Assembly (NCBI RefSeq): GCF_003325375.1
Contig: NZ_CP030862.1
Span: 5,027,501 to 5,091,500 of the forward strand
Direction: 5' to 3'
Source of the DNA: Streptomyces globosus
GTDB lineage: Bacteria; Actinomycetota; Actinomycetes; Streptomycetales; Streptomycetaceae
DNA: 64,000 nucleotides
Part shown: positions 7,754-15,831 of the stretch, piece by piece
Numbering within the stretch: position 1 is the stretch's first letter
How the letters are laid out: the number at the start of each line of letters is the position of its first letter
Notes under the pieces: generated by a model
Told to the model about the DNA's origin: nothing
Database searches by the model: none
The model's input: the letters and a program-made list of their open reading frames with translations, nothing else
Translations under genes and position numbers: made by a program

Positions 7754-8231
7754 GGAGATCACCGTACTCGGGGCTGTGACCTGCGGGATCGGGCGCGGGT
7801 CCTAGGGCGGGAGCCGGAGGGGGGCGGGGCCGGGGGTGCGGGTCGCGGGCGTGTTCCTCCGCCCTCGGGAGGAGGGCGGGGGCGGCCGGGGTCCTCCTGG
7901 AGTCGGACTTCGGTGACGGATTGCATTGCTTTGGCAACGCCGGGTGAGACTGTTACCTGCCTGATGTGAGCCCGCGCATAGGACCCAGGTCACTTACGAA
8001 GGAGCGTAGTGGACGGGTAAAGGCGACATCAATGCTGCTCCGGGCGGTGCGCGTGGCGGAGTTCCGGGCGCGGAGCGGCGCCGTGATCCACTAAGCAGGA
8101 TCGTACGTCACACCTTTGCCACGGGATTTTGCCGCCGCTAAGAATTGCCTCCGTCGCACGGCGCCGCGGATCTCCCCCGATTCGCAGGCCGCCTTCCTGC
8201 GGCTCCCGCGATTCGAAGAGGTTGTCCACGC
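7754..8231. other. Divergent intergenic region with long leader of the transglycosylase gene
   Basis: No gene is supported in these 478 bases. The left edge holds the likely -10 of the kinase gene. A 7-bp hairpin (7860-7866 with 7874-7880) lies in the left half. The right half is less G+C-rich and precedes the secreted transglycosylase; it contains a small hairpin CGCAGG/CCTGCG (8183-8201) flanked by two copies of CGATTCG, the second just before the ribosome binding site. I do not see the conserved blocks of a ydaO c-di-AMP riboswitch. Confidence 0.5.
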
Positions 8232-8921
8232 ATGTCCGAGATCAACACCCCCGGCCGTCGTCTGACGAAGGCCCACAAGAGGTCCTTCGCCACCGTCGCC
8301 GCCCTCGGCGCCGCCGCCCTCGCCGCCACCCTCGTCCCCGGCGGTGCCGGGAACTCCGGCCAGGCCGAGGCTGCCGCCGCTCCCGCGGCGTGGACGCAGG
8401 TCACGGGCGCCGTCCAGGCCCAGACCGTGCAGGCGAACCTGGCCGCGCAGCAGGCCGTCGCCGCCAAGGCCGCCCAGCAGGCCGCAGCTGCCAAGGCCAA
8501 GGCGGACGCCGCGGCGAAGGCCGAGGCCGAGGCCAAGGCGAAGAAGGCCCGCGAGGCCAAGGCAGCCGCCAGCCGCGCCGCCGCCCGCACGCCCGTCTTC
8601 GCGAACAACCTGGACGGCTGGATCAAGGAAGCCCTCTTCATCATGAAGAAGGAGGGCATCCCGGGCACCTACGCAGGCATTCACAAGAACGTGATGCGCG
8701 AGTCCTCGGGCAACCCGCTCGCCATCAACAACTGGGACATCAACGCCAAGAACGGCGTCCCGTCCAAGGGCCTGCTCCAGGTCATCTACCCGACCTTCAA
8801 GGCCTACCACGTGCCCGGCACCAAGTTCGACCAGTACGACCCGGTCGCCAACATCGTCGCCGCCTGCAACTACGCGGCCGACCGCTACGGCACGATCGAC
8901 AACGTCAACAGCGCCTACTGA
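8232..8921 (+). CDS. Secreted lytic transglycosylase (SLT domain)
   Basis: Encodes 229 aa. The N-terminus (1-45) is a signal peptide with a basic start and an Ala-rich core. Residues about 60-120 form an Ala/Lys/Gln/Glu-rich coiled coil, and the C-terminus is a short SLT domain with catalytic glutamate in VMRESSGNP and the following KGLLQVIYPTFKAYH. Such enzymes cleave the glycan strands of peptidoglycan outside the membrane, during growth or germination. The ATG at 8232 is chosen because the signal peptide begins there; a GAGG about 11 nt upstream is a modest ribosome binding site. Confidence 0.88.
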   Translation: MSEINTPGRRLTKAHKRSFATVAALGAAALAATLVPGGAGNSGQAEAAAAPAAWTQVTGAVQAQTVQANLAAQQAVAAKAAQQAAAAKAKADAAAKAEAEAKAKKAREAKAAASRAAARTPVFANNLDGWIKEALFIMKKEGIPGTYAGIHKNVMRESSGNPLAINNWDINAKNGVPSKGLLQVIYPTFKAYHVPGTKFDQYDPVANIVAACNYAADRYGTIDNVNSAY

Positions 8922-8950
8922 GCCGGCACGCACGGCACGGCAGCCTCTTG

Positions 8951-8992
8951 CGCCGAAGGGCGGCACCCGGTTTCGGGTGCCGCCCTTCGGCG
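8951..8992. terminator. Strong hairpin terminator, bidirectional
   Basis: A perfect 19-bp stem (8951-8969 with 8974-8992) with a 4-nt loop lies between the transglycosylase and the convergent FHA-ABC gene. Confidence 0.85.
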
Positions 8993-9013
8993 TTCTCGTG
9001 CGGGAGCCGTGCG

Positions 9014-11566
9014 CTAGTTGCGCATGACCTCGGGCTCGTGGCGGCGCAGCAGGCGCTGCACGGCGAAGCCGCAGACCACGCCGAGCGCGACGAGGACGAG
9101 GATGTCCAGGGTCCACTGCCCGATCGTGGGGTCCCACAGCGGGTCGGTGTTCTGCGGGTTCTCGATGTCCCACGGCGCCATCAGCTTGCCGAGGTTCAGC
9201 GTGGTGCCGGAGGCGGCGATGGCCCAGCGGGACGGCATCAGCCAGGCGAACTGCTCCAGGCCGGGCTTGTCGTAGATCTGGAACAGGATGCCGGTGAAGA
9301 CGACCTGGACGATGGCGAACATGACCAGCAGGGGCATGGTCTTCTCGGCGGTCCTCACCAGCGCGGAGATGACCAGGCCGAACATCATCGACGTGAAGCC
9401 GAGCGCGATCACCGAGATGCACAGCTCGGCGGCGGGCGACATGAACAGGCCCTCGGCGGGCAGCTTGCGCGGGGTGAAGCCGATGGCGCAGATGATCACG
9501 CCCTGGAGGGCGGTGATGACGCCGAGGACGATCACCTTCGACATCAGGTAGGCCGAGCGGGACAGGCCGGTGGCGCGTTCGCGCTCGTAGATGACCCGTT
9601 CCTTGATCAGTTCTCGGACCGAGTTGGCGGCTCCGGAGAAGCACATGCCGACCGCGAGGATCAGCATGATCGTGCCGGCGTCGCCGTTGAACCGGCTCGG
9701 CGGGATCGGCGGGGCGAGGCCGAACTTGGCGGGGATGACCGTGGAGACGATGCCGAGGACCGCGGGCAGGGCCACCATCAGCACCATGAAGCCCTTGTCC
9801 GAGGCGATCACCGACAGGTAGCGGCGGATCAGCGTCCACAGCTGCGAGCCCCAGGCCTGCGGCTTGGGCGGGATCATCTGCTGCGGGGGCATGGCGACCG
9901 ACTGCGGGGCGACCGCGTCGAGGTCGGCGGCGTACAGCTGGTAGTGCTGCGAGCCCTTCCAGCGGCCGGCCCAGTCGTAGTCCCGGTAGTTCTCGAAGGC
10001 CGAGAAGACGTCCGCCCAGGTGCTGTAGCCGAAGAAGTTCAGCGCCTCGTCCGGCGGGCCGAAGTAGGCGACCGAGCCGCCCGGGGCCATGACCAGCAGC
10101 TTGTCGCACAGCGACAGCTCGGCGACGGAGTGGGTGACCACGAGCACCGTGCGGCCGTCGTCGGCGAGGCCGCGCAGCAGCTGCATGACGTCGCGGTCCA
10201 TGCCCGGGTCCAGGCCGGAGGTCGGCTCGTCCAGGAAGATCAGCGACGGCTTGGTCAGCAGCTCCAGGGCCACGGAGACGCGCTTGCGCTGGCCGCCGGA
10301 GAGCGCGGTGATCTTCTTGTCCTTGTGGATGTCGAGCTTGAGCTCGCGCAGGACCTCGTCGATGCGGGCGGCGCGCTCGGACTCGGCGGTGTCGCCGGGG
10401 AAGCGGAGCTTGGCCGCGTACTTCAGCGCGGTGGAGACCCGCAGCTCCTTGTGCAGGATGTCGTCCTGCGGGACCAGGCCGATGCGCTGGCGGAGCTCCG
10501 CGAACTGCTTGTACAGGTTGCGGTTGTCGTAGAGGACGTCGCCCTGGTCGGCGGGCCGGTAGCCGGTGAGCGCCTTCAGCAGCGTCGACTTGCCGGAGCC
10601 GGAGGGGCCGATGACGCCGATGAGCGACTTCTCCGGGACGCCGAAGGTGACGTCCTTGAGGATCTGCTTGCCGCCGTCGACGGTGACGGTGAGGTGGCGG
10701 GCCGAGAAGGAGACGTCGCCGGAGTCGACGAACTCCTCCAGCCGGTCCCCGACGATGCGGAACGTGGAGTGGCCGACGCCGACGATGTCGTTCGGGCCGA
10801 GCAGCACGGAGCCGGACTTGGGCAGCGCCTGGCCGTTGACGTAGGTGCCGTTGTGGCTGCCGAGGTCGTGGATCTCGAAGCGGCCGCCGGTGGAGCGGAA
10901 CTCCGCGTGGTGGCGCGAGACCTGGAGGTCGGAGACCACGAGCTCGTTGTCCAGGGCGCGGCCGATGCGCATGACGCGGCCGACGGCGATCTGGTGGAAC
11001 GTCGTCGGGCTGCGGTCGCCGCCGTAGCCGGACGCGGCGCCCTGGGCGGGGGCCGCGCCGCCGCCCTGCTGGTGCGGGAACTGCGGCTGCTGGGCCGGGG
11101 CGGCCTGCTGCTGCGGGTGCTGCGGCCACCCCTGGGCCTGCGGCTGCTGCTGCGGGGCGGGGGCCTGGTAGGCCGGGGCCGCCTGCGCCTGGGCCGGGGC
11201 CTGGTACGCGGGGGCCGGGGCCTGGTAGGCCGGCGCCTGCTGCTGCGGCACGGCCTGCTGCGGCGCGCCGGCAGCGGCGGCGCTGAAGTTCAGCCGCGGG
11301 CCGTCGGTGGCGTTGCCCAGGTGGACCGGTGTGCCGGGCACGAGCTCGGTGTGCTGGACCCGCGCACCGTGCACGTACGTGCCGTTGGTGCTGCCGTGGT
11401 CCTCCAGGCCCCAACCCCGTCCGTTCCACGCGATGGTGGCGTGCCGCCAGGACACGCGCGCGTCGTCGACCACCACGTCTCCCTGGGGGTCGCGCCCCAG
11501 CGAGTACGACCTGGACGGGTCCAGCGTCCAGGTCCTTCCGTTCAATTCCAGTACGAGTTCCGGCAC
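9014..11566 (-). CDS. Double FHA-domain ABC transporter (ATPase-permease fusion)
   Basis: Encodes 850 aa. An FHA domain (about 20-75, SLGRDPQGD and HGSTNGTYVHG) is followed by a Gln/Ala/Pro-rich linker with repeated APAYQAP units, a second FHA domain (about 200-255, GSHNGTYVNG), a G-subfamily nucleotide-binding domain (GPSGSGKST, LSGGQRKR, LIFLDEPTSGLD), and a six-segment ABC-2 permease. This is the architecture of mycobacterial Rv1747, whose FHA domains bind phosphothreonines placed by a Ser/Thr kinase. Probably an exporter of a cell-envelope component controlled by phosphorylation; no kinase gene lies nearby. The GTG start has only a weak G-rich site upstream. Confidence 0.93.
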   Translation of the reverse strand: MPELVLELNGRTWTLDPSRSYSLGRDPQGDVVVDDARVSWRHATIAWNGRGWGLEDHGSTNGTYVHGARVQHTELVPGTPVHLGNATDGPRLNFSAAAAGAPQQAVPQQQAPAYQAPAPAYQAPAQAQAAPAYQAPAPQQQPQAQGWPQHPQQQAAPAQQPQFPHQQGGGAAPAQGAASGYGGDRSPTTFHQIAVGRVMRIGRALDNELVVSDLQVSRHHAEFRSTGGRFEIHDLGSHNGTYVNGQALPKSGSVLLGPNDIVGVGHSTFRIVGDRLEEFVDSGDVSFSARHLTVTVDGGKQILKDVTFGVPEKSLIGVIGPSGSGKSTLLKALTGYRPADQGDVLYDNRNLYKQFAELRQRIGLVPQDDILHKELRVSTALKYAAKLRFPGDTAESERAARIDEVLRELKLDIHKDKKITALSGGQRKRVSVALELLTKPSLIFLDEPTSGLDPGMDRDVMQLLRGLADDGRTVLVVTHSVAELSLCDKLLVMAPGGSVAYFGPPDEALNFFGYSTWADVFSAFENYRDYDWAGRWKGSQHYQLYAADLDAVAPQSVAMPPQQMIPPKPQAWGSQLWTLIRRYLSVIASDKGFMVLMVALPAVLGIVSTVIPAKFGLAPPIPPSRFNGDAGTIMLILAVGMCFSGAANSVRELIKERVIYERERATGLSRSAYLMSKVIVLGVITALQGVIICAIGFTPRKLPAEGLFMSPAAELCISVIALGFTSMMFGLVISALVRTAEKTMPLLVMFAIVQVVFTGILFQIYDKPGLEQFAWLMPSRWAIAASGTTLNLGKLMAPWDIENPQNTDPLWDPTIGQWTLDILVLVALGVVCGFAVQRLLRRHEPEVMRN

Positions 11567-12041
11567 TCCAGCCCCACTTAGGTCCCCCGAGAATCTCCCC
11601 GGCCGTCAGGGAGTCCGACGGCAGGGAGTCTAGGGATGGCGAACATCCTGGGGAACTATTTCAGGCTGGGGCCGACATGTGGAATCGAGCCCCCGTCAGG
11701 GCCCCGGGGCTGCCCGCCCGCCGGGCAAAGCACCCGCAGCAGGCCATACGGGACTCCCTGCCCCCGCGCCCGGCCCGTACGGGGCCCCCGGGCCCGCCCG
11801 GAGGGGTCGGTTCCCGGCCCGCTCGGGCCCGGGAGGGCCGCCGCGGGCCCCCGTTTCGTTGGTGAACCGTGACACTCGGGCGCGCCGCCGGGCCCGGCGG
11901 CGCGCCCGCCGGCCCGGTGCGCCGCGTGGCCCGCCGTTCACCCGCGGTCCACCCGCCCGACGCGCTGACCGGGGGAAAGGGGTCCCGGTGGGTGGGACGG
12001 GGGTCCACCTGCGGCGGGCGGGCAGATACGGTGAGAGCACC
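11567..12041. other. Intergenic region upstream of serB
   Basis: No gene is supported in these 475 bases: frames continuing into serB have no start with a ribosome binding site before 12042. It contains the upstream region of the divergent FHA-ABC gene, a perfect 30-bp palindrome, and TACGGT at 12029-12034, a likely -10 for serB giving a very short leader. Confidence 0.6.
11878..11907. repeat. Perfect 30-bp palindrome
   Basis: Two 15-base arms (GGGCGCGCCGCCGGG and its exact reverse complement) meet without a spacer, 134 bp before the serB start codon. It could be a protein-binding site or an RNA hairpin in a leader. Function unknown. Confidence 0.8.
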
Positions 12042-13241
12042 ATGAGCGCTTCGCAGACCTCCGAGGTCCCCACCCTCCTCGTCAAGATCTTCGGCAAGGA
12101 CCGCCCCGGGATCACCGCCGGGCTGTTCGACACCCTCGCCGCGTACTCCGTCGACGTGGTCGACATCGAGCAGGTCGTCACCCGCGGCCGCATCGTCCTG
12201 TGCGCCCTCGTCACCATGCCCGCCGGCGGGACGGAGGGCGAGCTGCGGGCGACCGTCCACAGCTGGGCCGAGTCCCTCAAGATGCAGGCGGAGATCCTCT
12301 CCGGCACCGGCGACAACCTGCCGCGCGGCAGCGGCCGCTCCCACGTCACCGTGCTCGGGCACCCGCTCACCGCCGAGTCCACGGCGGCCATAGCGGCCCG
12401 GATCACCGCAACCGGCGGCAACATCGACCGCATTTTCCGGCTCGCGAAGTACCCGGTCACGGCCGTCGAGTTCGCGGTGTCCGGCTGCGAGACCGAGCCG
12501 CTGCGCACCGCGCTGGCCACGGCCGCCGCGCACATCGGGGTCGACGTGGCGGTGGTCTCGGCGGGCCTGCACCGCCGGGCGCAGCGCCTGGTCGTGATGG
12601 ACGTGGACTCCACGCTCATCCAGGACGAGGTCATCGAGCTGTTCGCGGCGCACGCGGGCTGCGAGGCCGAGGTCGCCGAGGTGACCGAGCGGGCCATGCG
12701 CGGGGAGCTGGACTTCGAGCAGTCGCTGCACGCCCGGGTGGCGCTGCTGGCCGGGCTCGACGCCTCGGTCGTGGAGAAGGTGCGCGCGGAGGTGCGGCTG
12801 ACGCCGGGCGCCAGGACGCTGATCCGCACGCTGAAGCAGCTCGGCTACCAGGTGGGTGTGGTCTCCGGCGGGTTCACGCAGGTCACGGACGACCTCAAGG
12901 AGCGGCTGGGGCTGGACTTCGCCTCCGCCAACACGCTGGAGATCGTCGACGGCCGGCTGACGGGCCGGGTGACCGGCGAGATCGTGGACCGGGCGGGCAA
13001 GGCGCGGCTGCTGCGCCGCTTCGCCGAGGAGGCCGGGGTGCCGCTGTCGCAGACGGTGGCCGTGGGCGACGGCGCGAACGACCTGGACATGCTGAACGCG
13101 GCCGGGCTGGGGGTGGCGTTCAACGCCAAGCCGGTGGTCCGGGAGGCCGCGCATACCGCGGTGAACGTGCCGTTCCTCGACACGGTGCTGTACCTGCTCG
13201 GCGTCACCCGCGAGGAGGTCGAGGCCGCGGGCCTCACCTGA
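12042..13241 (+). CDS. serB: Phosphoserine phosphatase
   Basis: Encodes 399 aa and performs the last step of serine synthesis, removing phosphate from O-phosphoserine. Two N-terminal ACT-like regulatory domains (about 8-165, starting at VKIFGKDRPGITAG) precede a HAD domain with catalytic DVDSTLIQDE, the VSGGFT motif and GDGANDLDML. This long form with tandem ACT domains is standard in actinobacteria. The ATG at 12042 is the first that fits the ACT domain; only a GAGAG lies upstream, with a TACGGT hexamer 7 nt before that. Confidence 0.95.
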   Translation: MSASQTSEVPTLLVKIFGKDRPGITAGLFDTLAAYSVDVVDIEQVVTRGRIVLCALVTMPAGGTEGELRATVHSWAESLKMQAEILSGTGDNLPRGSGRSHVTVLGHPLTAESTAAIAARITATGGNIDRIFRLAKYPVTAVEFAVSGCETEPLRTALATAAAHIGVDVAVVSAGLHRRAQRLVVMDVDSTLIQDEVIELFAAHAGCEAEVAEVTERAMRGELDFEQSLHARVALLAGLDASVVEKVRAEVRLTPGARTLIRTLKQLGYQVGVVSGGFTQVTDDLKERLGLDFASANTLEIVDGRLTGRVTGEIVDRAGKARLLRRFAEEAGVPLSQTVAVGDGANDLDMLNAAGLGVAFNAKPVVREAAHTAVNVPFLDTVLYLLGVTREEVEAAGLT

Positions 13242-13250
13242 CGGAGGGGT

Positions 13251-13286
13251 GGAGGGGCCCCGGCGGTCGGCCGCCGGGGCCCCTCC
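13251..13286. terminator. Bidirectional hairpin terminator
   Basis: A perfect 16-bp stem (13251-13266 with 13271-13286) and TCGG loop separate serB from the convergent phosphatase gene. Confidence 0.85.
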
Positions 13287-13309
13287 GTGTCCGCGGAGTC
13301 CTGCGCGGG

Positions 13310-13831
13310 TCAGTGGTCCTTCGGGGTCCAGAAGTCCAGCAGCGTGCCGACGCCGTGCTCGACGGACTTCCACGAGCCGGTGAAGGAGACGACGGCGAGC
13401 GCTGCTGTCGGGAAGCCGGTACGGGCCATCCTGGCGAGGGAGTCGCCCTCCGCGCGGCCGGCGAGGGCGTCGGCGAGGGCGTGCATGCCCGGGTTGTGCC
13501 CGACCACGAGGAGGTCGCAGACCTCGTCGGACGTCTCGTTGAGGAGGGCGATGAGCTCGCCGAGCGAGGCGTCGTACAGCCTCTCCTCGTAGACGGTCCG
13601 GGGGCGCTGGGGCAGTTCGTGGACGGCGAGCTTCCATGTCTCGCGGGTGCGGACTGCGGTGGAGCAGAGGGCCAGGTCGAAGGCGATGCCGGTCTCGGCC
13701 AGCTTCAGTCCGGCGGCCGGTGCCTCCTGGCGGCCGCGCTCCGCCAGGGGGCGTTCGTGGTCGGACACCTCCGGCCAGTCGGCCTTGGCGTGCCGGAGGA
13801 GGGCGATCCTGCGGGGTGTGTCGGCGCTCAT
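13310..13831 (-). CDS. SixA-type histidine phosphatase
   Basis: Encodes 173 aa of the histidine phosphatase superfamily. The catalytic histidine lies in LLRHAKADW at the N-terminus (RHG variant RHAK, as in SixA), the second conserved arginine in STAVRTRET, and the late histidine in VVGHNPGM. E. coli SixA removes phosphate from phosphohistidine of phosphorelay proteins; the substrate here is not known. Convergent with serB, sharing its terminator. Confidence 0.88.
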   Translation of the reverse strand: MSADTPRRIALLRHAKADWPEVSDHERPLAERGRQEAPAAGLKLAETGIAFDLALCSTAVRTRETWKLAVHELPQRPRTVYEERLYDASLGELIALLNETSDEVCDLLVVGHNPGMHALADALAGRAEGDSLARMARTGFPTAALAVVSFTGSWKSVEHGVGTLLDFWTPKDH

Positions 13832-13931
13832 GGGCCCAGCTTCCCACGGATCGGCCCCTGCGGGCCCGGGTGTCGCGCCGCCCGGGTGCGGCGGCGGGGC
13901 GCGTCGCGGCGCGGGCGGGCGCGCGGGTGCG

Positions 13932-14135
13932 TCAGCCGGCGGCGCGCATCAGTTCGCGGCCGACCTGGAGCAGGTGGGGGGTATCGCCGGTGGATGCCTG
14001 CGCCTCCCCGGCGCCGGCCGGGAGGAGGAGCAGCAGGCAGAAGGCGAGGACGGGCAGGGCCAGGGCCCACCAGTGCAGCCGGGCGTCGGCGCCGGCGGCG
14101 GTGCGTGATCCGGTGGGGCGCGTGGGGGCCGACAT
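13932..14135 (-). CDS. Small single-pass membrane or secreted protein
   Basis: Encodes 67 aa. One strongly hydrophobic segment (WWALALPVLAFCLLLLLPAG, about 22-41) follows a polar N-terminus, and about 25 residues follow it. GGAGG 7 nt before the ATG supports expression. No family recognised. It lies 100 bp upstream of the SixA-like gene on the same strand and may share a transcript with it. Confidence 0.65.
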   Translation of the reverse strand: MSAPTRPTGSRTAAGADARLHWWALALPVLAFCLLLLLPAGAGEAQASTGDTPHLLQVGRELMRAAG

Positions 14136-14281
14136 GGGCCGCCTCCGTGGGTGTGCGGGTGGGACGGGCTGGCTCCTTCGAATCTAGGGATCCGGAGGGC
14201 CGCGGCCCATCAGGGGTGCACCCGAGGCGACCCTGAACCCCGCCCCCTAGGGGATGGTGGGGCAAGCCCCACCCCTGCGGG

Positions 14282-14401
14282 TCAGGGGGCGGCGACGGTG
14301 GCGATGACGGCGATGACCACGGTGATGGCGAGCATGGCCCCGAGGACGATGCCGAGCATCTTGCGGCCGTTCTGCGGGTCGGGGTCGAGTACGGGATCCA
14401 T
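14282..14401 (-). CDS. SGM_5486-type small transporter-associated membrane protein
   Basis: Encodes 39 aa: a short charged start (MDPVLDPDPQNGRK) and one transmembrane helix (MLGIVLGAMLAITVVIAVIA). It matches the small SGM_5486 family named as transporter-associated in streptomycetes. It starts 5 bp after the stop of the MFS transporter gene, so the two are almost certainly co-transcribed and may interact in the membrane. It is short, but its position and composition support it. Confidence 0.8.
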   Translation of the reverse strand: MDPVLDPDPQNGRKMLGIVLGAMLAITVVIAVIATVAAP

Positions 14402-14406
14402 GCCGT

Positions 14407-15762
14407 TCAGTCTCGCACGGCGCATTCGGCCTCGACGGTGCGGTCCCGGCCTGCGAGGACGCCGAGGGCCATCTGCGGGACGAGGAGGCCGGCCATGACG
14501 GCCAGCGGGAGGTCCCAGCCGCCGGTGTGCTGGTAGAGGGCGCCGATGAGGAGGGGGCCGGGCAGGGAGAGGAGGTAGCCGGTGCACTGGGCGAAGGCGG
14601 AGAGCCGTACGACCCCGCCCGGGGTCCTGGCGCGCAGGCCGATCATGGTGATGGCGAGCGGGAAGGCGCAGTTGGAGAGGCCGAGGAGCAGCGCCCAGAC
14701 CCAGGCTCCGGCGGCGGGGGCGAGCTGGAGGCCGGCGTAGCCGGCGAGGCCGAATGCGCCGAGGACCGCGGCGATGGCGCCCTGGTTGCGCATGCGGCCG
14801 GCCAGGCCCGGGATGACGAAGGCGAGCGGTACGCCCATGACCATGGTGACGGCGAGCAGGACGCCCGCGGAGCCGGCGGAGACCCCGGCGTCGCGGAAGA
14901 TCTGCGGCAGCCAGCCCATGGTGACGTACGCGCCGGTGGCCTGGAGGCCGAAGTAGCCGGCGAGGGCCCAGGCGGTGCGGCTGCGGACGACGGAGGGGCC
15001 GGTCCGGGGCGCGGGCGCCCCGCCCCCGGCGGCGGCCCGGCGCCGGTCGCGGCGCGCGGCGGCGGCGATCGGCAGCCAGGGCAGGACGGCCGCGGCGGCG
15101 GGGAGCGCCCAGACGAGCAGGCCGGTGCGCCAGTTGCCGCCGAGGGCGGAGGTCAGGGGCACGGTCGCGGCGGCGGCGAGGGAGGTGCCGATGGCGAGGG
15201 CCATGGAGTACAGGCCGGTCATGGTGCCGACGCGGTCGGGGAACCAGCGCTTGACGATGACGGGCAGCAGGACGTTCGTCAGGGCGATGCCGGCCAGGGA
15301 CAGGGCGCTGGCGGCGAGGAAGCCGGCGGCTCCCTGCGCGAAGGGGCGGATCAGCAGTCCGGCGGCGACGGCTGCCATGCCGGCGCAGACGACGGCGGCG
15401 GGCCCGAAGCGGCGGGAGAGGCGGGGCGCGGTGATGCCGAAGACGGCGAAGCAGAGGGCCGGGACGGAGGTGATCAGTCCGGCGACGGTGCCGTTCATGC
15501 CGAGGCCGGTGCGGGCCTCTTCGAAGAGGGCGCCGAGGCTGGTGATGGCAGGGCGCAGGTTGAGGGCGGCCAGGACGATGCCGAGGACGAGGACGGGGCC
15601 GAGCCAGCCTGGCTGTGCGGGCTCCGCGGAGGGGGCGGCGGGCCGGGGGGCGGAGGCGGCGCGCTGGGCGGGCGGGGCGGGGTGCCGTCTCGGGGCGGCC
15701 AGGGTGCTCGGGCCGTTCGGGGTGTTCGCAGTGTTCGGGGTGCGGGTGTGGTCGTCGGGCAT
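14407..15762 (-). CDS. CynX/NimT-type MFS transporter
   Basis: Encodes 451 aa with a Pro/Ala-rich cytoplasmic N-terminus (about 1-50) and twelve membrane segments. The sequence LRPAITSLGALFEEARTGLG after helix 1 is typical of the CynX/NimT branch (cyanate, nitroimidazole and related anions). The substrate is unknown. It diverges from a FadR-type regulator and ends 5 bp before the 39-aa membrane gene. No Shine-Dalgarno site; TATGAT lies 6 nt before the ATG, so the mRNA is probably leaderless, and that promoter overlaps a palindrome likely bound by the regulator. Confidence 0.9.
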   Translation of the reverse strand: MPDDHTRTPNTANTPNGPSTLAAPRRHPAPPAQRAASAPRPAAPSAEPAQPGWLGPVLVLGIVLAALNLRPAITSLGALFEEARTGLGMNGTVAGLITSVPALCFAVFGITAPRLSRRFGPAAVVCAGMAAVAAGLLIRPFAQGAAGFLAASALSLAGIALTNVLLPVIVKRWFPDRVGTMTGLYSMALAIGTSLAAAATVPLTSALGGNWRTGLLVWALPAAAAVLPWLPIAAAARRDRRRAAAGGGAPAPRTGPSVVRSRTAWALAGYFGLQATGAYVTMGWLPQIFRDAGVSAGSAGVLLAVTMVMGVPLAFVIPGLAGRMRNQGAIAAVLGAFGLAGYAGLQLAPAAGAWVWALLLGLSNCAFPLAITMIGLRARTPGGVVRLSAFAQCTGYLLSLPGPLLIGALYQHTGGWDLPLAVMAGLLVPQMALGVLAGRDRTVEAECAVRD

Positions 15763-15768
15763 GGGTCC

Positions 15769-15790
15769 ATCATAGAATCATGGGATGATT
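15769..15790. promoter_or_regulatory. Divergent promoter and putative FadR-family operator
   Basis: The palindrome AATCAT-GGG-ATGATT (15776-15790) lies between the divergent MFS and GntR/FadR genes. It overlaps TAGAAT (15773-15778), a likely -10 for the regulator, and abuts TATGAT read on the minus strand (15769-15774), the likely -10 of the MFS gene. A protein bound here would shut both promoters. Confidence 0.65.
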
Positions 15791-15831
15791 GACTGTCCCC
15801 TGCCGGAGCGGACCGAGAGGACCCCGTCCGG

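Noticed and set aside
7980..8231. ydaO (c-di-AMP) riboswitch before the transglycosylase
   Set aside because: The conserved GGGGGACCC, GGGGTGAA and CCGACAGCT-type blocks are not visible. A covariance-model search is needed to be certain.
8091..11581. Very long open frames on both strands across the FHA-ABC gene (over 1,100 codons each)
   Set aside because: They lie in other frames of a well-supported ABC gene, have Arg/Pro/Gly-rich translations and no domains. In very G+C-rich DNA, stop codons are rare in such frames.
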